A stretch of 64,000 nt of DNA. Source: an uncultured archaeon. GTDB lineage: Archaea > Thermoproteota > Nitrososphaeria > JACIWG01. Position 1 is the first letter of the stretch. Each line of letters starts with the position of its first letter. The stretch spans positions 142,144 through 206,143 of the forward strand of contig CALHLD010000024.1 of NCBI GenBank assembly GCA_938034445.1. Direction: 5' to 3'. Below are positions 9,225 through 22,208 of the stretch, piece after piece. The notes beneath the pieces are model-generated. The model searched no databases and was not told the DNA's origin. It saw nothing but the letters and a program-made list of their open reading frames with translations. The position numbers were made by a program, and so were the translations under genes.

Positions 9225-9905
9225 TTGGAACGTGTGGTAATTAAATTAAGTGGTTCGGTGTTTAAGCTACCTTTTGATGCAAACTATATTAAAACTTTAT
9301 GTGAATCATTTATTTCTATATTAAATGATGGAATACAGCCGATTATAGTATCTGGTGGAGGTGAAATTGCAAGATCTTATATAAACATTATGCGGGTGCT
9401 TGGTGCTGATGAGACAACTTTAGATGAGATTGGAATCCACGTTTCTCGGTTAAATGCAAAAATAATTATAAGTGCCCTTGGCTGTTATGCTTATCCTGTA
9501 GTTCCTACGTCCATGGATGAAATCTCCTTGGCTTTAAATTCAGGGAAAATAGTGGTTCTGGGTGGTCTCTATCCTGGACATTCTACTAATGCGACAGCAG
9601 CTTTAGTCGCAGAGAAATCTAATGCCTTTGTTCTTATTAATGCGACAGATGTTGACGGTGTCTATACAGCTGATCCCAAAGTTGATAAAAATGCAAAAAG
9701 ATATGACCAAATTGATACCCATACTCTGTTTAACTTAGTAACAGCCTCCCCAATTATTGCCGGCTCCTATGATCTCTTTGATCCTTTAGCTATTAAAATA
9801 ATTGAACGTTCTAAAATCAAGACAAGGATAATTTTATGTACACCACAAAATATATTAAATTCAATAAAAGGTGTTAAAGTAGGCACTGAGATTGTTATAA
9901 AGTGA
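9225..9905 (+). CDS. pyrH: UMP kinase
   Basis: 226 residues of the amino-acid-kinase fold. It opens with VIKLSGSVF, has SGGGEIARSY for phosphate binding, and DVDGVYTADPK near the C-terminus, the nucleotide-binding loop of archaeal UMP kinases. It phosphorylates UMP to UDP in pyrimidine synthesis. The start is TTG 9225 or the in-frame GTG at 9234; a T/A-rich promoter about 30 bases upstream suggests a leaderless transcript. Five bases separate it from the zinc-ribbon membrane gene. Confidence 0.88.
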   Translation: MERVVIKLSGSVFKLPFDANYIKTLCESFISILNDGIQPIIVSGGGEIARSYINIMRVLGADETTLDEIGIHVSRLNAKIIISALGCYAYPVVPTSMDEISLALNSGKIVVLGGLYPGHSTNATAALVAEKSNAFVLINATDVDGVYTADPKVDKNAKRYDQIDTHTLFNLVTASPIIAGSYDLFDPLAIKIIERSKIKTRIILCTPQNILNSIKGVKVGTEIVIK

Positions 9906-9910
9906 CCTAA

Positions 9911-10135
9911 ATGTCAGAAAAACAAGATAAGACAAGAACTATTCCTCCACATACCCATTGCAAAATTTGTGGTGCTGCCATACCTTTAGGGAAAGTTTTT
10001 TGTTCAAATGCATGCAAACAAAAATCTATAGAAATGGATAAAAGAATGAAACGAACACAACTTATTTACTTTATCATTTTCTTAATCCTCATGCTCTTCA
10101 CCTTAATATTCATTTATATTAGACCTTCACAATAA
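9911..10135 (+). CDS. small zinc-ribbon membrane protein (DUF2116-like)
   Basis: 74 residues. An N-terminal CxxC...CxxxC zinc ribbon (CKICG, CSNACKQK) is followed by a basic stretch and one transmembrane helix of about 20 residues. This is the layout of the archaeal DUF2116 family, whose function is unknown. It lies immediately after pyrH on the same strand and is probably in the same transcript. Confidence 0.7.
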   Translation: MSEKQDKTRTIPPHTHCKICGAAIPLGKVFCSNACKQKSIEMDKRMKRTQLIYFIIFLILMLFTLIFIYIRPSQ

Positions 10136-10237
10136 AGTGCATTTAATACATGTAAGAGGGAAAACGTTTAGTAAACAAAATTTACTAAAATTTGTAAATT
10201 TATCATCTAGTATTTGGTTATAAAGTAAATGGTATAA

Positions 10238-10322
10238 TGCGGGGGGTGGGATTTGAACCCACGAACGCCTACGCGAACAGATCTTGAGTCTGTCCCCTTT
10301 GACCTGGCTCGGGAACCCCCGC
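10238..10322 (-). tRNA. tRNA-Leu (CAA)
   Basis: Type II tRNA on the minus strand: acceptor GCGGGGG/CCCCCGC, anticodon stem ACAGA/TCTGT around CTCAAGA (anticodon CAA), a long variable arm TTCGCGTAGGCGT, and T arm GTGGG-TTCAAAT-CCCAC. It decodes UUG. No intron is seen. Confidence 0.92.
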
Positions 10323-10389
10323 ATCAAACAAATAAACATAATTTACTTATAAAAATTAAAATTAAACAACTCACATGTCATCAGCAAAA

Positions 10390-10398
10390 TTTTTATAT
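10390..10398 (+). promoter_or_regulatory. likely rRNA operon TATA box
   Basis: The motif tttttatat lies in an AT-rich stretch about 150 bases before the 16S processing stem. It is the best TATA candidate ahead of the operon; transcription would begin near 10423, at the start of a GC-rich leader. Confidence 0.45.
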
Positions 10399-10507
10399 CC
10401 CTTTTTTGCGGTTAATGTTTGCGCAATGGCGGCGCTTTGTTAGAGCATGGGGACAAAGTTCCCCTTTTGCAATGAATAACAAGCCTCCAGTTGCGCGTAC
10501 AAAATGA

Positions 10508-10532
10508 GGATTCGAAGCAAAACTTCGAATCC
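10508..10532 (+). repeat. perfect hairpin in the rRNA leader
   Basis: ggattcgaag and cttcgaatcc form a perfect 10-bp stem with a 5-base loop (caaaa). It sits directly before the 16S processing stem and may be part of leader folding or processing. A terminator role is unlikely because no T run follows. Confidence 0.6.
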
Positions 10533-10536
10533 GAGA

Positions 10537-10561
10537 AGGGTGTGATGCTTAGTCAATTAAG
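10537..10561 (+). repeat. left arm of the 16S processing stem
   Basis: This arm (...gtgatgcttagtcaattaag) is complementary to 12087-12113 downstream of 16S. The pair forms a long stem around the 16S rRNA, the substrate for the splicing endonuclease that cuts archaeal pre-rRNA at bulge-helix-bulge motifs. Confidence 0.8.
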
Positions 10562-10573
10562 GTAATAGCGTCC

Positions 10574-12078
<1,505 letters not shown>

Positions 12079-12086
12079 TCGAAATG

Positions 12087-12113
12087 ACTTAATTGACTAA
12101 GCATCACATCCTT
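12087..12113 (+). repeat. right arm of the 16S processing stem
   Basis: The sequence acttaattgactaagcatc... is the reverse complement of the arm before 16S (10537-10561) over about 25 bases with very few mismatches. Together they would bring the 16S ends together for processing. Confidence 0.8.
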
Positions 12114-12195
12114 GTTAATGCAATCCATGATCCGTTAAGATCATGGATGAAGGACATAGGAGACCAAAAGTCTCCGATGAATGTCGTGCATAGGT

Positions 12196-12217
12196 GTGAC
12201 AGCCAGACGGTATCTCT

Positions 12218-12222
<5 letters not shown>
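12196..12222 (+). repeat. left arm of the 23S processing stem
   Basis: This arm pairs with 15302-15325 (gtgac, ccagac, gtatc and ccgac blocks) with a 2-base bulge and a few mismatches. It encloses 23S in the same way as the 16S stem. The spacer between 16S and 23S (12079-12217) contains no tRNA. Confidence 0.7.
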
Positions 12223-15301
<3,079 letters not shown>

Positions 15302-15303
<2 letters not shown>

Positions 15304-15325
15304 GATTGATACTGTCTGGTCACAA
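15302..15325 (+). repeat. right arm of the 23S processing stem
   Basis: The sequence gtcggattgatactgtctgg is complementary to the arm at 12196-12222. It closes the 23S precursor stem. Confidence 0.7.
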
Positions 15326-15423
15326 AACCTATGCACGACAGAATTATTAATATAACATAAAGTTATTATATAGACTTCTAAAACAAGAAAAAATATTTTT
15401 AAATTTCCTCTTTTCTAATTTTT

Positions 15424-16113
15424 TTATGTTGCTTTCCTTTCATAAATTTCAAGGAAAGCAATCTTTGAAATGTTAGGTAAGTATTTGAAAATATCGTTTG
15501 CTAAAGCTCTTTTGACAATTTGTAATCCCTCTTCAAGATAAAGTTCTACTGGTAATTCAAATGTTAGTACGTTTTCTTGTATAGAAAACTTTAGTTTTTC
15601 CTTTTCTATAGGTATTCTTCTCAGGAAAAGTGCCTCTATCTTTTCTGCATCTTCCTTTAATTCTCTCACTACCTCAACTTCATAAAGAATAGTTTTTCCA
15701 GAATATTTGTGGTTAAAATCTATATGCACTCTTCCTGAAGCTAAAAGTTTAACTCGCCCTATCCTGTTATCTATTTCAATTTCATCTCCGATTTTCAATT
15801 GATTTGCACGTTCTCCTAGTCTACGTAATGGGATGATTTTTACTTTTGACGGATCCCATATACCAAATGCTTTTTCAGGAGGGATTTCTAGTAAAATTTT
15901 TTCTCCTACATTCATTTCTTTTAATTTTTCGTCTACTGGTTCCAGAACCCACCTTTCCCCAATAGCAATTAATCTAGGATTATACTTTCTTGTCGGATCA
16001 AAGACATTATATTCTTTGGCTTTTTCCTCTAAAGTTGTTTCAATAAGTTCATTTGTCTCTTTAACAATTCCTGTTAAGTTAGCGTATATTAACGTACCTG
16101 GTTCAAATGGCAT
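15424..16113 (-). CDS. FKBP-type peptidyl-prolyl cis-trans isomerase
   Basis: 229 residues. It begins MPFEPGTLIYANLTGIVKET and has the SlyD-like layout: a split FKBP domain (GERWVLEPVDEKL..., VGEKILLEIPPEKAFG) around an insert-in-flap domain, then about 80 extra C-terminal residues found in the long archaeal FKBPs. It catalyses proline isomerisation and acts as a cytosolic folding chaperone. It sits just downstream of nadM on the same strand and is probably co-transcribed with it. Confidence 0.9.
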   Translation of the reverse strand: MPFEPGTLIYANLTGIVKETNELIETTLEEKAKEYNVFDPTRKYNPRLIAIGERWVLEPVDEKLKEMNVGEKILLEIPPEKAFGIWDPSKVKIIPLRRLGERANQLKIGDEIEIDNRIGRVKLLASGRVHIDFNHKYSGKTILYEVEVVRELKEDAEKIEALFLRRIPIEKEKLKFSIQENVLTFELPVELYLEEGLQIVKRALANDIFKYLPNISKIAFLEIYERKAT

Positions 16114-16147
16114 ATAAAACCCCCCGCTCGGTCTTCTATTTATTTTT

Positions 16148-16666
16148 TTACTTCCTCAATTTCCTTATCCTTTCTTCACCATCAATTTCTTTTATTATTT
16201 TAATTACTGGTTCTGGGACTAAATGCTCCCAAGGTTGTCCTTCTAAAATCCTATTCCTTATTTCTGTTGCAATAAATTTCTCCCTTTCTGTCAAAGGAAC
16301 TTCTATTACAGGAAAATTTTCTTCAGAAAAGAGTCTTAATGTTAGTGGATCGTTTGAAAATACAATCTCAAATTTTGGAACAAGCATCCTCACTATTTTT
16401 GTCCACAAATAATGTACCTTAACATCAGGAATGGGTATTATCATCCATTTTCTCTGGTCAATATTTTCTTTTTCTAAAACAGATTTAATCATTAGTATCC
16501 TCTCTGCTGCTGTAAACGGATTTCTCCTTTCATGGCTTCTATTAGCACTACCTAAACCTATGTATAAGAAATCAGTATATTCTAAAGCATATTTAATAGC
16601 AAATAGATGGCCATAGTGGAAAGGTTGAAATCTTCCAATGAAGAGTGCTGTTTTATATTTATTCAT
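16148..16666 (-). CDS. nadM: nicotinamide-nucleotide adenylyltransferase
   Basis: 172 residues. GRFQPFHYGH (HYGH at 17-20) is the nucleotidyltransferase HxGH motif and IATEIRNRI is the C-terminal ISxTxxR-like motif. Length and SANRSHERRNPFTAAER match the archaeal NMN adenylyltransferase that joins NMN and ATP to make NAD. Confidence 0.93.
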   Translation of the reverse strand: MNKYKTALFIGRFQPFHYGHLFAIKYALEYTDFLYIGLGSANRSHERRNPFTAAERILMIKSVLEKENIDQRKWMIIPIPDVKVHYLWTKIVRMLVPKFEIVFSNDPLTLRLFSEENFPVIEVPLTEREKFIATEIRNRILEGQPWEHLVPEPVIKIIKEIDGEERIRKLRK

Positions 16667-16822
16667 ATCTTTTGAGCTTCTTCTATCAATAATTAAAGTT
16701 TTATGTGCTTTACTCCATAATTTACTTGACCCCCCCTTTTAATAAAATGTGGCAACGTTTAAATCAAAATCTAAATTAACCACCAATGTGGATATAAAGT
16801 GGCTAAAAAAGGTGATTAGAAA

Positions 16823-17431
16823 TTGTATATTCCAGGCGCAACTGCCTTAGGAATTGTGTTTAAAGATGGTGTAGTGTTAGGCGCAGATAAAAGATTCGCG
16901 TACGGCAATTTTTTGCTAAGTAGGAGTTCAAAAAAGGTGTTCTTAATAACAAATAATGTAGGTGCCGCTTGTGCGGGAATGATTTCAGATATGCAAAATC
17001 TTATAAAACGAGTTACAGTTGAAATAAAACTTCGGGAACTCGAAATAAGACGACCTGTTCCCCCTAATTCAGTAGCAAAGCTGATGTCTGTTATAATGTT
17101 TAGTGAACGTCTTTATCCTTTACTAACCCAGGTTATAGTAGGCGGCATTGGTGAAAGACCTTCTGTTTACGTTCTAGATCCTTTAGGTTCTATAATACCA
17201 GATGAATATGCAACTGTTGGTTCTGGAACTGAGATTGCAATTGGTGTTATAGAAAGTGAATACAAAAAAGATATGAACGAAAAAGAAGCAACAGAACTTG
17301 CGATCAAAGCTCTCAAAGCTGCAATGCAAAGAGATATTGCAAGTGGCGATGGTATAGACTTACTTATAATAAAATCCAATGAAACCAAAGAACAAGAAAT
17401 AAAATTACAATCAATATATTCTCTTAAATGA
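16823..17431 (+). CDS. psmB: proteasome beta subunit (first copy)
   Basis: 202 residues. A very short propeptide (MYIPGA) precedes the candidate N-terminal nucleophile Thr7 in GATALGIVF. D17/R19 (ADKRF) and K33 (SSKKVF) equivalents are present, so the catalytic triad is preserved although the usual TTTVG is TALG. Start TTG 16823 follows a GGTGAT ribosome-binding site. It forms the inner rings of the 20S proteasome; a second beta gene is at 29809. Its stop overlaps the Taw1 start (ATGA), so translation is coupled. Confidence 0.92.
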   Translation: MYIPGATALGIVFKDGVVLGADKRFAYGNFLLSRSSKKVFLITNNVGAACAGMISDMQNLIKRVTVEIKLRELEIRRPVPPNSVAKLMSVIMFSERLYPLLTQVIVGGIGERPSVYVLDPLGSIIPDEYATVGSGTEIAIGVIESEYKKDMNEKEATELAIKALKAAMQRDIASGDGIDLLIIKSNETKEQEIKLQSIYSLK

Positions 17432-18411
17432 TGAAATTTATGGCATTTTATCCACAACAGCTTATATTAAAGCTAAAAAGACAAAAATACCAGCTTGTAG
17501 GTGTACATTCTGCTGTAAAAAAATGCAACTGGCTCCATCAAAGTCTACTTTATAATAGAGTTTGTTATAAAGAACAATTTTTTGGAATAAAATCACATAG
17601 ATGTCTCCAAATGTCCCCGTCACTTTTTCACTGCAATTTTCATTGTTTGCATTGTTGGAGAATAATGCCAGAGGATATTGGCATTGAATGGAACGAACTT
17701 GCCCCTCCAAGGCAAGGATGGGACACCCCTGAAAAAGTTTTTGAAGAATCTTTCGAGGCACAAAGAAAAATACTTTCAGGCTATAAATCTCTTGTTTTAA
17801 AGGGAATGATTGAACAATCAAAATATGTTGAAGCGCTTACTCCAACACAAGTAGCAATCTCCCTTACAGGCGAACCAACCCTCTATCCATATTTGGGTGA
17901 ATTAATAGAGTTGTACAAAAGAGCAAGGTGTACAGTATTTTTAGTAACAAATGGCACCTTGCCAAATGCACTTTCTTCGCTTTCAAGCCTACCCACTCAA
18001 CTTTATATTTCTTTAACTGCATATGATTACGAATCTTTTATCAAGCTAAATAGGCCAGTATCAAAAACTCTCTGGTATTCAATTTCTAAATCATTGGAAT
18101 TAATGAATTCATTAAATTGTCCAACTGTTTTGAGAATAACTTCAATAAAAGGCTTAAACATGGAAAAACCTGAAGCCTTTGCAAAAATAATAAATAAATA
18201 TGAACCATTATATACCGAAGTAAAAGCATATATGCACATTGGTTACTCGATTTATAGACTAAAAAGAGAAAATATGCCATCACATGATGATATAAGATTG
18301 TTTGCTAAACAATTATCAGAGAATACTGGTTATAAAATAATCGGTGAATCAAAGGATAGTAGAGTGGTCCTGCTTTCTAAAAAATTAAATACGCCAAAAA
18401 AGTTTAATTAG
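17428..18411 (+). CDS. taw1: tRNA 4-demethylwyosine synthase Taw1
   Basis: 327 residues of the radical-SAM family. C69-x3-C73-x2-C76 (CNFHCLHC) binds the SAM cluster, and C33, C46 and C59, spaced by 13, match the second 4Fe-4S cluster of Taw1/TYW1. LTGEPTLYP and FLVTNGT are further family blocks. It condenses pyruvate-derived carbon with N1-methylguanosine-37 of tRNA-Phe in wyosine synthesis. Starts at 17428 and 17431 are both possible; the first overlaps the proteasome stop. Confidence 0.93.
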   Translation: MMKFMAFYPQQLILKLKRQKYQLVGVHSAVKKCNWLHQSLLYNRVCYKEQFFGIKSHRCLQMSPSLFHCNFHCLHCWRIMPEDIGIEWNELAPPRQGWDTPEKVFEESFEAQRKILSGYKSLVLKGMIEQSKYVEALTPTQVAISLTGEPTLYPYLGELIELYKRARCTVFLVTNGTLPNALSSLSSLPTQLYISLTAYDYESFIKLNRPVSKTLWYSISKSLELMNSLNCPTVLRITSIKGLNMEKPEAFAKIINKYEPLYTEVKAYMHIGYSIYRLKRENMPSHDDIRLFAKQLSENTGYKIIGESKDSRVVLLSKKLNTPKKFN

Positions 18412-18441
18412 GTCGCTATAAACTTTGGTTAAGACTAAACT

Positions 18442-19029
18442 ATGAATAATGAAATAGCAAATGAAATAGATTTTGATGGTTTACTAAAAATTTTAGAAGA
18501 CTTGGATTTGCAAAGGGAACACACATATAAAGAAAGCAGGCAAATATTAATTTCTTTTCCAAAACTTTTTGTGTTGTTGCATGAAGAAAAATATGTTGAA
18601 GCACAAGATTTGCTAAGCCAACTCGAGATAAGAATAAAAAAGCTTAGATCTGAAATTATCCCTCGATGGCAAAAATATCTTTTACAAGCAGAAATCGAAT
18701 ATGTCGAAGCCTACGCTTATTTATCACTACTACAGAAAGGTCGTATACCCTCACAGAAAGATATGTGCGTTGAAGTAGATGCTTACCTTTTAGGTTTGCT
18801 TGATTGTATAGGTGAACTTAGGCGCGCCGTCTATGATAATATAAATAAGAAAAATTATGTTAAAGCGTCTCTCTGTTTTAATTATATGAAATCTATTCTA
18901 GAAAAAATTTTTCCATTATCATATTTTGACAACGTTATTCCTAGTTTAAGGCATAAAGTAGATTTGGCTCGAAAGTTAATTGAAGAAACATATATTGATC
19001 TAACAAAAATAAATGCATTAAAATGTTAA
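18442..19029 (+). CDS. translin-family protein
   Basis: 195 residues, mostly helical. The pattern EHTYKESRQIL, LQAEIEYVEAYAYL, DAYLLGLLDCIGELRR and a C-terminal LRHKVDLARKLIEETYIDL is that of archaeal translin/TRAX homologues, single-strand nucleic-acid-binding proteins (some with RNase activity) that assemble into octamers. Its own ATG lies 30 bases after Taw1 on the same strand. Confidence 0.82.
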   Translation: MNNEIANEIDFDGLLKILEDLDLQREHTYKESRQILISFPKLFVLLHEEKYVEAQDLLSQLEIRIKKLRSEIIPRWQKYLLQAEIEYVEAYAYLSLLQKGRIPSQKDMCVEVDAYLLGLLDCIGELRRAVYDNINKKNYVKASLCFNYMKSILEKIFPLSYFDNVIPSLRHKVDLARKLIEETYIDLTKINALKC

Positions 19030-19106
19030 AAACGTCACGCTTAATTATACTAAAATATGAGCAAAAAATACTTATTTCTTTAGTCAACAAATCACTTTGA
19101 GTCAAA

Positions 19107-19826
19107 ATGACAGTATCATTTAGAGAAATAAAACCTTCCATCCTATCAACATTATTAGAGTTATTATGTTTAGGCGCTAAAAGTAAACCTGTAGAAATAT
19201 CTACTTCTGAGTTGGGGAAACGCTTAGGAAAGTCGCAGCAAAGCATGTCGAAGCATATTATAGAATTGGAAAAACTTGGGCTAATAGAGGTCACTTACAG
19301 AAAAAGGAGATCGGTCATTAAATTAACAGAAAAAGGTGTCTCAATTTTATTAAGTCTTTATTCAACTCTTAGAGAGGTATTTGAAGAAGCACCAAATATA
19401 ATTGAATTAACTGGCATCGTGTTCTCAGGATTAGGCGAAGGCTCATATTATGTCACAATAGAAGGGTATAGAAAGCAATTTATTAGAAAACTTGGATTTG
19501 ACCCCTATCCTGGAACATTAAATGTTAGGCTAACATCAATAATGGAAAAAAAGCAAAGAAAAGATTTAGAATATTATAATGGTATTTCCATAGAAGGTTT
19601 CAATGACGAGTATAGAACCTATGGTGGTGCTAAATGTTTTCCTGTAATAATTAATGATACAGTAGAAGGTGCGATAGTTTTGACAAAGCGCTCTCTCTAT
19701 GACGAATCTGTATTAGAAATAATTGCTCCAGTAAATCTTAGAGCGAAATTAAATCTTAAAGATGGCGATAAAGTTAGATTAAAAGTCTATATATCAGAAA
19801 AAAGTATAAATTCTAAATCTGGTTAA
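19107..19826 (+). CDS. ribK: CTP-dependent riboflavin kinase with N-terminal HTH
   Basis: 239 residues in two domains. Residues 1-90 are a MarR-like winged helix (TSELGKRLGKSQQSMSKHIIELEKLGL). Residues 95-235 are the archaeal riboflavin kinase (DUF120) domain with GEGSYYVTIEGY and GFDPYPGTLNVRL. It makes FMN using CTP. The HTH may let it also act as a regulator, as in other archaeal HTH-RibK fusions. It converges on and overlaps the FAD synthase gene by 14 bases, so the two FAD-pathway genes are neighbours on opposite strands. Confidence 0.92.
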   Translation: MTVSFREIKPSILSTLLELLCLGAKSKPVEISTSELGKRLGKSQQSMSKHIIELEKLGLIEVTYRKRRSVIKLTEKGVSILLSLYSTLREVFEEAPNIIELTGIVFSGLGEGSYYVTIEGYRKQFIRKLGFDPYPGTLNVRLTSIMEKKQRKDLEYYNGISIEGFNDEYRTYGGAKCFPVIINDTVEGAIVLTKRSLYDESVLEIIAPVNLRAKLNLKDGDKVRLKVYISEKSINSKSG

Positions 19827-20457
19827 TAATATTGGGGTCTTTTAAAAGCAGAGAGCTTTTCACTCCCTCAAGTTTTTCAGAAATTCTTATTACGGTACTA
19901 TCCAACTTATGCTTAATTATATAGTTTCTAATTTCTTCTTCACTATGAACTTGATCATATCCTAATGCAATAATATCTGGCTTAATCTTTAAAAGTACAT
20001 TATATATGTTTTCCTCTTCTTCCCCTCCTAGTAAAGCATAATCCACAATCCTTAATGAATTAACAAGTTCAAGTCTCTTGTTTTCATCATTATATGGTTT
20101 TTTCCCTCTAATTTTCTCAGCTATTTTGTCTCTAGAAACAATTACAATCAAAATATCACCAAAATCTTTTGCCTTCTTTAAAGTTAAAATATGTCCAGGG
20201 TGTAGAATATCGAAAGTTCCTCCGCATAAAACAACTTTTATCTTTTTTCTTCCTTTACAAGTAGGCTTTATTCCTTCACGGGATCTTTTTAACAATCCTT
20301 TTTTAATTAATCTATTTATAATCTCCTTATTTTTTTGCTTAAATGGTGTTAAAAAAGTTGTAGTGTTTCTGAAATTGATTTTATTTCCCTTTAAATTTTC
20401 TAGGAAAATTTTTAAAAGAAATTCTTTCTCAATATTATGTTTCAAGGTTTTCACCAT
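19813..20457 (-). CDS. ribL: FAD synthase (RibL) with N-terminal winged-helix extension
   Basis: 214 residues. After about 70 residues resembling a winged helix (NRLIKKGLLKRSREGIKPT) comes a cytidylyltransferase-fold domain with GGTFDILHPGHILTLKKAK and YDQVHSEEE. This matches archaeal FAD synthase, which adenylates FMN; glycerol-phosphate cytidylyltransferase is the alternative. Adjacency to ribK favours RibL. Its ATG overlaps the end of the upstream DphB-DUF357 gene by seven bases, so the two are translationally coupled. Confidence 0.85.
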   Translation of the reverse strand: MVKTLKHNIEKEFLLKIFLENLKGNKINFRNTTTFLTPFKQKNKEIINRLIKKGLLKRSREGIKPTCKGRKKIKVVLCGGTFDILHPGHILTLKKAKDFGDILIVIVSRDKIAEKIRGKKPYNDENKRLELVNSLRIVDYALLGGEEEENIYNVLLKIKPDIIALGYDQVHSEEEIRNYIIKHKLDSTVIRISEKLEGVKSSLLLKDPNIINQI

Positions 20458-21497
20458 TTTATTTCTAAAACTCCTTGAAACCTAAGTGCATCTAAAAGTC
20501 CTTCTGCGTATCCCACACTGAGCATGGCCAAATTTTCCTCGCCTAAATTATAAAATCTAACAGCATCATCTAAATAACATTCTATGTTTTCGAAAAGGGT
20601 TTCAAATTTTTTTTCAGTTATTTTTTCTTTTGCATACTTTAAAGCTGCTTGTGTGTTTTTTACATATTTTTCTATAAGATATCCAACTCTTCTTTTTACA
20701 AATTTAGAATTATTTACTTCAACTTCTCCCTGTAGGTTAAATAACACTTTTAACGCCTCCTTTTCTATAAAATGTAAGTCTGATGGTATAATAAGCGAAT
20801 GTGGTGGTGTTCCAAAATCTATGTTTAATAGTTCTTGAACTCTACCAATGTACACTTTCTCATTTTTTCTATGGATTCTGCAAGCAACAATTATAAAGGT
20901 TTCATCAGAAAAAGCTCCTAATTTGTAAATATCTTCAGCCTCTTTAAGTATCTTAAAAGCATTATTAGGCGTTATTCCTTCCTTGCTTTCAACATCATAT
21001 TCAAGCAGGAAAATTGTATGCAGTCTCTTGATCAAATTTTCGTATAATGTGAAATATACTGTTGTTGCAGGTGTGCCACTATGTCGAACAATTGTAGCTA
21101 TTTTTCCAAACTTGTAAGAATGAAGCCCAAAGGAATTCATCAGAATAGATGCTATTGAAGTATTATGTATTACTTTATATGGTATATTCCTTTTTTTGCA
21201 CTCTAAGATAAGTGCTAAATGTGTAGTTGCAAAAAGGGGATCACCTAACACGGCAAAGCCAACATTTTTAATCTTAGCTTCCTCTAAAATTTTATCCATT
21301 TGTTCCTCTACTTTTTTCCTTTCAAATATAACAATCACATCTTTCTTAATAGTCTCCTTTAATTCTTCTTCAAAATTTTCTGGAATGTAAGTAGTGTAGC
21401 CATCAAGAAAAATTACATCACTTTCCTTTAGCACTTCAAATCCTTCTAAAGTTATTGATTTTATTCCCTGCACTCCTAATCCTACTAAAGCCAACAT
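20451..21497 (-). CDS. dphB: diphthine synthase fused to DUF357
   Basis: 348 residues, about 85 longer than ordinary DphB. Residues 1-260 are the tetrapyrrole-methylase fold (LALVGLGVQGIKSIT, AVLGDPLFATTH, LHTIFLLEYDVE, PPHSLIIPSDLHFIE) that methylates the diphthamide precursor on aEF-2. Residues about 268-348 carry ECYLDDAVRFYNLGEENLA and YAEGLLDALRFQGVL, the DUF357 signature. DUF357 usually occurs as a separate small helical protein, so this is a gene fusion. It forms a minus-strand pair with RibL. Dph2 of the same pathway lies at 26422. Confidence 0.9.
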   Translation of the reverse strand: MLALVGLGVQGIKSITLEGFEVLKESDVIFLDGYTTYIPENFEEELKETIKKDVIVIFERKKVEEQMDKILEEAKIKNVGFAVLGDPLFATTHLALILECKKRNIPYKVIHNTSIASILMNSFGLHSYKFGKIATIVRHSGTPATTVYFTLYENLIKRLHTIFLLEYDVESKEGITPNNAFKILKEAEDIYKLGAFSDETFIIVACRIHRKNEKVYIGRVQELLNIDFGTPPHSLIIPSDLHFIEKEALKVLFNLQGEVEVNNSKFVKRRVGYLIEKYVKNTQAALKYAKEKITEKKFETLFENIECYLDDAVRFYNLGEENLAMLSVGYAEGLLDALRFQGVLEIKW

Positions 21498-21590
21498 CCA
21501 CTTATCTATCTAATAGGTTCTAAAGTACTATGATAAAGAATTTTGCATTTATAAAAAGTTAAAAATACCTTAAGATTTACCAAAATGACA

Positions 21591-21682
21591 GGGCCTGTGG
21601 CTCAGCCAGGAAGAGCGGCTGGCTCTTAAAATTGGCTCCTGGAGAGACCAGTAGGTCCGGGGTTCAAATCCCCGCAGGCCCG
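21591..21682 (+). tRNA. tRNA-Lys (CTT) with an 18-nt intron
   Basis: Acceptor GGGCCTG/CAGGCCC, T arm CGGGG-TTCAAAT-CCCCG and discriminator G. The anticodon stem GCTGG/CCAGT encloses CTCTTA...A with anticodon CTT. An 18-nt intron (21629-21646) lies at the canonical 37/38 site: CTCT pairs with GGAG as the central helix (one G-U) with 3-nt bulges TAA and AGA. Confidence 0.92.
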
Positions 21683-21755
21683 TTATGTTAAATTAAACAT
21701 TAACAATATAAAAAAATTTAAATTTATTTTTTCCAAAAACTAAACTGTTGACCAA

Positions 21756-22208
21756 ATGCTTAAACAAGCTATTAGGGATATAGTCTTTTTTCATGGACAT
21801 GAATATATCAGTGCAACGCATCCAACAACCTTTGAAATTACAAAAGAGGATCGCCTAACTCCACGGGGTGACTGTATTATAGGTATCCGTTCATCGAAGT
21901 CATGTGATGATCTTCTTCCAGAAGTAAAGGATAGTCTCAGAATAGATAATGCAAAAGTGGTTCTTACAATAAAAGTAGGTAAGGAAATTTTCAAAGTTTT
22001 TGCAAGAGGTTCCTCCAAGTTACCTTTAATTGATAAAAGAAGTATAGTGGTAAGAAAAAGTGATTATATCTGTCCCAGGACGCTTGCTATAAAGTCAACG
22101 GCTTCAGCCAAAGATTTTCCCAGAAATTTGATTAAACTTTTACAAAAAAGGGATAGCGAAGGAATAATGACAATCGAAGTCTTCTCTTCTTATAATTTTT
22201 TAAAGTAA
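21756..22208 (+). CDS. DUF371 family protein
   Basis: 150 residues. The segments FFHGHEYISATHPTTFEIT, LTPRGDCIIGIRSSKSC and FPRNLIKLL with a terminal VEVF-like strand are typical of the archaeal DUF371 family, whose function is unknown. It is a single globular domain without membrane helices. Its stop overlaps the convergent pcm gene by nine bases. Confidence 0.82.
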   Translation: MLKQAIRDIVFFHGHEYISATHPTTFEITKEDRLTPRGDCIIGIRSSKSCDDLLPEVKDSLRIDNAKVVLTIKVGKEIFKVFARGSSKLPLIDKRSIVVRKSDYICPRTLAIKSTASAKDFPRNLIKLLQKRDSEGIMTIEVFSSYNFLK

